Below, piece by piece: positions 7,309 through 11,370 of a DNA stretch of 11,370 nt (its first letter is position 1; each line of letters starts with the position of its first letter). The position numbers and the translations under genes are program-made. This DNA comes from SIG701 sp045577175 (GTDB lineage: Bacteria; Bacillota; Clostridia; Oscillospirales; CAG-272), in the NCBI GenBank assembly GCA_045577175.1, contig JAZNHT010000039.1, forward strand, positions 1 through 11,370, written 5' to 3'. The notes under the pieces are model-generated. The model was given only the letters and a program-made list of their open reading frames with translations. It ran no database searches and was not told the DNA's origin.

Positions 7309-8037
7309 TCAGTAGTCGTACGGCATTGTAATCATCGGGATAAAATCGAGGAAATCGGCGGAGATGAGCGTCATGTTGATTCCTTCAAAAACGGTAGATC
7401 GCGGCACGTTGTATACACCGTGGATATGTCCGAAATAGCAGTGCTTCACGCCGTGCTTGTGCATCGTATCCACAAGCTCCCGGCAGACGAAATTTCGGAA
7501 AACGGGCGGGAAGTGCAAATAGCAGAGTACCGTTTTGTCACTCTGGCCGCGAAGTGCCGCCGCCTCCGTCAGGCTGAGATCCAGCCGCGTCGCTTCTCTT
7601 GCAACAATTTTCTGATAATCGGCGTTTTCGGACGCGTTTTGCAACCGCTCCTCCACGTACCATCCGCGCGTACCGCAGACGATGTAATCCTCACATTCAA
7701 ACGCATTGTTGTAGAGAAAATCGATCGTTTTGAAGCCGCACGCCTCGGTGAACTGCCGCATTTTCGACATCGTTGCCCACCAGTAGTCGTGATTGCCCTT
7801 GCCGATCAGCTTGCGTCCGGGCAAAGATTCGATAAAAGCGAGATCGGTGCGTGCCTCCTCCAGCGTCATCGCCCACGAGATGTCGCCCGGGACGATTACG
7901 GTGTCATCCTCATTCACGACGGCACGCCAGCGCGTTTCGATTTTCTCGGTGTACGATTTCCAGCGTGAGCCGAAAACGTCCATCGGCTTGTCGGCGGCGA
8001 GGGAGAGATGCAGATCGGCGATAGAAAAAATGGACAT
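7309..8037 (-). CDS. Calcineurin-like metallophosphoesterase (COG1768-like)
   Basis: A 242-residue predicted phosphohydrolase with a complete two-metal phosphoesterase site: Asp8 and His10 in ADLHLS, Asp52 in PGDISW, GNHDYWW with Asn82, His83 and Asp84, His175 in LHFPP, and His204/His206 in GHIHG. The combination GDISWAM plus GNHDYWW is what I associate with the COG1768 family of cytosolic phosphohydrolases, whose substrate is not established. No signal peptide or membrane segment is visible. ATG 8037 is chosen because GGAGGTGA ends just upstream with 7 nt between GGAGG and ATG; the frame runs open to 8145 but that extension covers the promoter. It has its own promoter (8071-8099), divergent from the DUF1540 gene. 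Downstream, 75 nt separate its stop from the tig -35 box. I see only a weak T-rich region there, so some read-through into tig is possible. Confidence 0.9.
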   Translation of the reverse strand: MSIFSIADLHLSLAADKPMDVFGSRWKSYTEKIETRWRAVVNEDDTVIVPGDISWAMTLEEARTDLAFIESLPGRKLIGKGNHDYWWATMSKMRQFTEACGFKTIDFLYNNAFECEDYIVCGTRGWYVEERLQNASENADYQKIVAREATRLDLSLTEAAALRGQSDKTVLCYLHFPPVFRNFVCRELVDTMHKHGVKHCYFGHIHGVYNVPRSTVFEGINMTLISADFLDFIPMITMPYDY

Positions 8038-8041
8038 AGCG

Positions 8042-8049
8042 TCACCTCC
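8042..8049 (-). promoter_or_regulatory. Ribosome binding site of the metallophosphoesterase
   Basis: GGAGGTGA on the - strand, with 7 nt from the GGAGG core to ATG 8037. It fixes the start against the longer open frame. Confidence 0.85.
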
Positions 8050-8070
8050 GCAGACCGCGGAAATCCTTTC

Positions 8071-8099
8071 ATTGTATGATTGCAGAGCCGCAGGGGCAA
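8071..8099 (-). promoter_or_regulatory. Probable promoter of the metallophosphoesterase gene
   Basis: On the - strand: TTGCCC (8094-8099, four of six -35 consensus bases), a 17-nt spacer, and TACAAT (8071-8076, five of six). The predicted RNA start near 8064 gives a leader of about 27 nt with the ribosome binding site well placed. The spacing and -10 box support it; the -35 box is only fair. Confidence 0.6.
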
Positions 8100-8107
8100 A
8101 CTGCATA

Positions 8108-8123
8108 CGGCGTGAATACGCCG
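8108..8123 (+). promoter_or_regulatory. Small hairpin just before the DUF1540 ribosome binding site
   Basis: CGGCGT (8108-8113) and ACGCCG (8118-8123) form a 6-bp stem with a GAAT loop, ending two bases before the GGAGGGG ribosome binding site (8125-8131). It may modulate ribosome access; this is inference only. No convincing + strand promoter was found for this gene between 8050 and 8107. Confidence 0.35.
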
Positions 8124-8134
8124 CGGAGGGGAAG

Positions 8135-8326
8135 ATGGAAAACAAAAAACAGAATCCCGAAGGGAAGCGTTACAAGCATCTCAAAGGTGTCGTGTGCGAC
8201 GTGAAAAACTGCGCCTATCACGACGGAGACGCGTATTGCGCGGCATCGCGGATCGCTGTCGGACCGAGCTTTGCGAAAAACGCCGGAGAAACGGTTTGCG
8301 CAACATTCAAACCGAAGACACTCTGA
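8135..8326 (+). CDS. Small DUF1540 cysteine-rich protein
   Basis: A 63-residue basic protein starting at ATG 8135 behind GGAGGGG (5-nt gap from GGAGG). Residues 18-60 match the DUF1540 pattern as I know it: GVVCDVKNC, a YH pair, a third Cys before ASRIAVG, and a final C-x-TF. The four cysteines are at 21, 26, 35 and 55 and suggest a single zinc or other metal site. This family is widespread in Firmicutes, often in spore formers, and has no established function. No signal peptide is visible, so it is probably cytosolic. The gene stands alone, divergent from the metallophosphoesterase, and is closed by its own terminator at 8334. A longer open frame from 7793 exists but runs antisense through the neighbouring gene and is not believed. 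Confidence 0.85.
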   Translation: MENKKQNPEGKRYKHLKGVVCDVKNCAYHDGDAYCAASRIAVGPSFAKNAGETVCATFKPKTL

Positions 8327-8333
8327 GCATGAC

Positions 8334-8360
8334 AAGTGCCGTCCATCGGGCGGCACTTTT
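8334..8360 (+). terminator. Intrinsic terminator after the DUF1540 gene
   Basis: AAGTGCCGTCC (8334-8344) pairs with GGGCGGCACTT (8348-8358) through 11 pairs, one of them G-T, around a three-base ATC loop. TTTT follows at the base of the stem (8357-8360). It begins 7 nt after the stop codon. On the other strand it lies beyond thrC but is followed by GTCATGC, so it should work mainly for the + strand gene. Confidence 0.85.
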
Positions 8361-8387
8361 ATTGATCGGGCGCGCTTTCTTTTTAAT

Positions 8388-9869
8388 TTACTCAAACACC
8401 ACGCTTGCCATGTCGGCAGGATTTACAACCTTCGTGAAGCGAACGGGGAGCGAGAGCGTGCGCACAAGCGGCATCGGCGGCTCCATGCCGCCCACCTTCT
8501 TGAGCGTGGAAAGGAGCGTTTCGGGATCATCCGTCGTGACCGTTGTGCCGAGTGCCTCGCATACGTCCGCCGGGAACTTGAACGGGCTTGCGGTGGAGGC
8601 AAGAATGATCGGACGGCTGTCGCCGGTGTCCTTGCGGTATTTCTCTGCGGCGCCGAGACCGACTGCGGTGTGCGTGTCGCACAGATATTTGCGGTTTTTG
8701 AAGCTCGTGCCGATCACGGCGGCGGTTTCTTCCTCGGTGCAGTAGTAGCCGGCGAATACCTCGCGCAGGCGATCCATGAGATCGGCAGGTGCCGTGTACT
8801 TGCCCGATTCGGCAAGCTGTGCCATGCAGTCCGCCGTCATAGCCGCGCCGCCGAGGAGGAAGAGAAGTCTCTCCAGATTGGAGGAGATCAGAATATCCAT
8901 AGACGGGGACATCGTTTTGTAGAACGGACGGGTGCGGTCATACACGCCTGTGCGGATAAAGTCGGTCAGTACGCAGTTTGCGTTGGAGGCGCAGATCAGC
9001 TTGCCGAGCGGCAGCCCCATCTCGCGCGCGATGTATGCGGCGAAAATGTTTCCGAAGTTGCCCGTCGGAACGCAGATGTTCGCTTCGTCCCCCATACGGA
9101 TCGTGCCGTTCTTTACGAGATCGCAGTACGCGGATACATAGTACACGATCTGCGGAGCAAGACGTCCCCAGTTGATCGAGTTCGCACTGGAGAAGAAGAA
9201 TCCGTTCGCCTCCGCCTTCTCAGCGAGTGCGGCATCGGCAAAAATCGTCTTTACGCCGCTTTGTGCGTCGTCAAAATTGCCGTAAACGGCACATACGTTG
9301 ACGTTTGCACCCTCCTGCGTAGTCATCTGACGCTTCTGCATCGTGCTGACGCCGTCCACAGGATAAAATACAGTCATTTTTACGCCCGGGACGTCGCGGT
9401 AGCCCTCCAGAGCTGCTTTACCCGTGTCACCGGAGGTCGCTACGAGAATGTGCGCAAGTCTCCTCTCGCCTGTCATCGTGAGCGCACGGGAGAGCAGGCG
9501 CGGCATGATTTGCAGAGCCATATCCTTGAACGCACACGTCGGACCGTGCCAGAGCTCCAGCGAGTGAACGTTCTCGCCGATATGAACAATCGGAGCCGCA
9601 CCGCCGGGGAAGCTCGCCTCAGAGTACGCGGTTTCGCAGTCGCTAAGGAGCGCATCACGGTCGTAATCGGTCAGAAAACGTCCGAGAATATCTGCCGCAC
9701 GGCGTGCGTAGGGCATTTCCATAATTGCTTTCAGATCTTCCACGGTAAGCGTGGGAATCTCCGTCGGCATAAACAGTCCTTTGTCGGGCGCAAGACCGCG
9801 CTTGATCGCCTCTGCGGAGGAGACGGCGAGGGGGGATTTGCTTGTGTCGCGTGTGCTGATGTACTTCAT
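8388..9869 (-). CDS. thrC: Threonine synthase
   Basis: ThrC is the pyridoxal-phosphate enzyme that converts O-phosphohomoserine to threonine, the last step of threonine synthesis. The 493-residue protein is the longer form with an N-terminal Thr_synth_N-type segment (MKYISTRDTS...GLAPDKGLFMP), as in E. coli and yeast enzymes, rather than the shorter ~350-residue Bacillus form. The cofactor lysine is Lys115 in HGPTCAFKDMAL. ATSGDTGKAA (144-153) and PTGNFGNI (268-275) are the phosphate and cofactor loops. The start ATG 9869 follows AAGGA with 8 nt between. It lies 31 nt after the M19 dipeptidase stop and is the last gene of the rnhB-yraN-dipeptidase-thrC run. No homoserine kinase or dehydrogenase gene is in the window, and no threonine attenuator or T-box fits in the short upstream gap. 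A clear U-rich terminator of its own was not found. Confidence 0.97.
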   Translation of the reverse strand: MKYISTRDTSKSPLAVSSAEAIKRGLAPDKGLFMPTEIPTLTVEDLKAIMEMPYARRAADILGRFLTDYDRDALLSDCETAYSEASFPGGAAPIVHIGENVHSLELWHGPTCAFKDMALQIMPRLLSRALTMTGERRLAHILVATSGDTGKAALEGYRDVPGVKMTVFYPVDGVSTMQKRQMTTQEGANVNVCAVYGNFDDAQSGVKTIFADAALAEKAEANGFFFSSANSINWGRLAPQIVYYVSAYCDLVKNGTIRMGDEANICVPTGNFGNIFAAYIAREMGLPLGKLICASNANCVLTDFIRTGVYDRTRPFYKTMSPSMDILISSNLERLLFLLGGAAMTADCMAQLAESGKYTAPADLMDRLREVFAGYYCTEEETAAVIGTSFKNRKYLCDTHTAVGLGAAEKYRKDTGDSRPIILASTASPFKFPADVCEALGTTVTTDDPETLLSTLKKVGGMEPPMPLVRTLSLPVRFTKVVNPADMASVVFE

Positions 9870-9900
9870 GTTTGCAGTCCTTTTCTATGTTTTCGTATTT

Positions 9901-10818
9901 CTATATGTTTGCGGCGGCAAAGCCGTATGCATTCTCAAAAAATATTTTCCGCGTGATTTCCTCGGAAATACCGCTGTCAATCATCGCGTGCCAAAGCGTG
10001 GGAAGATCGGACAGATTGGCAATTCCGTCGGGCGGCGTATCAATGCCGTCGAAATCACAGCCGAGGCACAGCGCATTCTCTCCGCCGAGGGAGAGGTAAT
10101 GCTTGATGTGACGGATCACATCCGCAATTGAACACGCACCGTCCGTCAGATGCGGTCGGCACAGGCTTACGCCCACGATGCCGCCGATTTCGACGATTGC
10201 GGTAAACTCCGCATCCGTCAGATTCCGCGTGTGCGGATGCACCGCATATGCGTTGGAGTGCGTTGCGATTACAGGGCGGTGCGCCTGCTTTGCCATGGCG
10301 ATCACCTCCGCCGTCACCGCGCGCGATGCATGGGATACATCGGGCACGATCCCTATATCGAAGCACGCTTCTGCGACCGCGCGTCCGAAATCGCTCAGCG
10401 GAGCGTCCGTGTCGTGCGATCCGCCGATACAGGTGATACCGCCCCACGTCAGCGTGAGAAAACGCACACCGAGTCGGTAGAGATAATCCAAACGGGTTAA
10501 GTCCCCGTTCAGAATCCGCGCATCCTCCACGGCAAGGATCACGCCGAGTGCACTCTTGCGGTGTAGGGAAACACCGTTTTTGATAAGCGGAACGCCGTTT
10601 TTTCTTAATTCATCGTTCAGTCGGTCGACCGTCTTCAAAAACTGCGCATATGCGTCCTCATCGGAAAGAGCGCGGTCGCTCCACACCGCCATTGTTTGTA
10701 TATAGGTATCAAACGGAGCGGATTTGTCAAGCGAGACGTGCAGGGAGTTTTCCTTCAATGATTGATTCCTGAGATACAGCTCCAGCACCGTATCGCAGTG
10801 CAGATCGAACAGATCCAT
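9901..10818 (-). CDS. Membrane dipeptidase family (M19) zinc peptidase
   Basis: A 305-residue member of peptidase family M19 (renal dipeptidase-like), metalloenzymes of the amidohydrolase fold that cleave dipeptides, including D-residue-containing ones in some members. Metal ligands can be read in order: His7 and Asp9 in DLHCDT, the bridging Glu98 in ILAVEDA, His163 in DVSHAS, His187 in ATHSNA, and Asp255 in GCDFDG. Arg199 in TRNLTD is the likely substrate-binding arginine. The second motif reads AVEDA where many family members have a glycine-rich GxEGG. Despite the family name there is no signal peptide, membrane segment or lipobox, so a cytosolic enzyme is expected. The start ATG 10818 lies 2 nt after the yraN stop, with GAGGT overlapping the last yraN codons, so translation is probably coupled. 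The physiological substrate is not shown by the context. Confidence 0.92.
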   Translation of the reverse strand: MDLFDLHCDTVLELYLRNQSLKENSLHVSLDKSAPFDTYIQTMAVWSDRALSDEDAYAQFLKTVDRLNDELRKNGVPLIKNGVSLHRKSALGVILAVEDARILNGDLTRLDYLYRLGVRFLTLTWGGITCIGGSHDTDAPLSDFGRAVAEACFDIGIVPDVSHASRAVTAEVIAMAKQAHRPVIATHSNAYAVHPHTRNLTDAEFTAIVEIGGIVGVSLCRPHLTDGACSIADVIRHIKHYLSLGGENALCLGCDFDGIDTPPDGIANLSDLPTLWHAMIDSGISEEITRKIFFENAYGFAAANI

Positions 10819-10820
10819 GC

Positions 10821-11222
10821 TTACCTCATACCGTTGACCGCATTGCGGAAATGCCGTATATCCAGAATGTGATAGGGAGCATCGGGCGACGGATCCAGAT
10901 ATACTTCCATTATATCGATATTCGGAATCAGATCGGCGTATTCGTCCGGATGTGCACGGAGAAACGCACGGACTGCGCTTGCGAGCGAGGTTCGTTTTTT
11001 TGCATCAACGCTGTCGGCAGGACGTCCGAATTTCGTGCGCGTGTCGGGATACTGCCGTCTTGTTTTTACTTCAATAAAAATTAGATGCGTGTCATCTCGT
11101 GCGAGGATGTCGATCTCGTAGTGACCGACGTACACGTTCCGCCCGAGCACGGTGTAGCCGTGCTCCGTGAGATACCGCGCCGCCGATTCCTCACCGGCAC
11201 TGCCAAGGGAACGGGTGCTCAT
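10821..11222 (-). CDS. YraN/UPF0102 family nuclease-like protein
   Basis: A 133-residue protein of the UPF0102 (YraN) family, predicted nuclease-fold proteins of unknown function. It opens with the family's G-x2-GE-x2-A-x2-YL pattern (GSAGEESAARYL), then NVYVGHYEIDIL and LIFIEVKTRR. Asp38, Glu51 and Lys53 make a PD-(D/E)xK-type arrangement, supporting a restriction-endonuclease-like or Holliday-junction-resolvase-like fold. The residues before EID are HY where the family usually has a GEID motif. The ATG overlaps the rnhB stop codon as ATGA, with GGTGAGGA as ribosome binding site inside rnhB. The rnhB-yraN pairing is a common bacterial gene order and suggests a nucleic-acid-processing role, which is inference. 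Confidence 0.92.
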   Translation of the reverse strand: MSTRSLGSAGEESAARYLTEHGYTVLGRNVYVGHYEIDILARDDTHLIFIEVKTRRQYPDTRTKFGRPADSVDAKKRTSLASAVRAFLRAHPDEYADLIPNIDIMEVYLDPSPDAPYHILDIRHFRNAVNGMR

Positions 11223-11370
11223 TTGTCCTCACCGGCGCGCTTCTTTGCAAGTGCTTCCTCGAGCTTCGCGCGATCTCGCGTCAGAAAGGTCAGAAACGAT
11301 CGGCGGTGAATGGGAGAAGGACCGTGCTCAAACACGGCGAGCTTGTGGGCAGGGGTAGGGTATCCCTTGT
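11219..11370 (-). CDS. rnhB: Ribonuclease HII, C-terminal end (5' part outside window)
   Basis: The last 49 codons (first full codon at 11368) read KGYPTPAHKLAVFEHGPSPI followed by HRRSF. This is the characteristic RNase HII ending (KGYGT..H...L...GPSPIHRRSF in relatives). RNase HII cuts RNA-DNA hybrids and removes single ribonucleotides from DNA. The catalytic acidic residues lie in the missing part and cannot be checked. A basic, helical tail (RDRAKLEEALAKKRAGEDK) extends beyond the conserved end. The TGA stop (11219-11221) overlaps the yraN ATG by four bases, so the two are translationally coupled. Confidence 0.9.
   Translation of the reverse strand, partial: KGYPTPAHKLAVFEHGPSPIHRRSFLTFLTRDRAKLEEALAKKRAGEDK

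Noticed and set aside
8271..9956. 561-codon open frame antisense to thrC
   Set aside because: It is the exact codon-register complement of thrC, explained by absence of TTA/CTA/TCA codons. The translation is Arg/His/Cys-rich with no recognisable domain, while thrC itself is unmistakable.

Overview
The window looks like an ordinary housekeeping stretch of a moderately GC-rich member of the Firmicutes, class Clostridia (an Oscillospiraceae- or Christensenellales-like gut anaerobe is my best guess). The grounds are the tig-clpP-clpX order, an endonuclease-type MutL, strong GGAGG ribosome binding sites, a textbook TTGACA-17-TACAAT promoter and a small DUF1540 cysteine protein. No mobile element, CRISPR array, rRNA or tRNA was recognised. 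Eleven genes are supported: nine complete, and two cut by the window edges.

Left block, + strand (1-3848): the 3' end of mutS, then mutL and tgt, closely spaced (22 and 17 nt gaps) and ending in a strong, probably bidirectional terminator shared with the converging clpX. This is a mismatch-repair operon with a tRNA-modification gene at its end. The first ~360 bases of mutS have clearly different base and codon use from the rest of the window.

Middle block, - strand (3850-7233): tig, clpP, clpX, the cytosolic protein-folding and proteolysis cluster, read from a near-consensus promoter at 7205-7233. The 127-nt tig-clpP gap contains two inverted repeats. Upstream of tig on the same strand is a COG1768-like metallophosphoesterase (7309-8037) with its own promoter, divergent from a 63-residue DUF1540 protein (8135-8326, + strand) that ends in its own terminator.

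Right block, - strand (8388-11370): rnhB (3' end), a YraN/UPF0102 gene, an M19 dipeptidase and thrC, in that transcription order with a 4-nt overlap, a 2-nt gap and a 31-nt gap. They are very probably one operon whose promoter lies outside the window.

I looked for an undescribed system and did not find one. The points most worth a second look are the compositional break inside mutS, the homopolymer within the tig promoter spacer, the unexplained hairpins between mutL/tgt and tig/clpP, and the DUF1540/phosphoesterase divergent pair.
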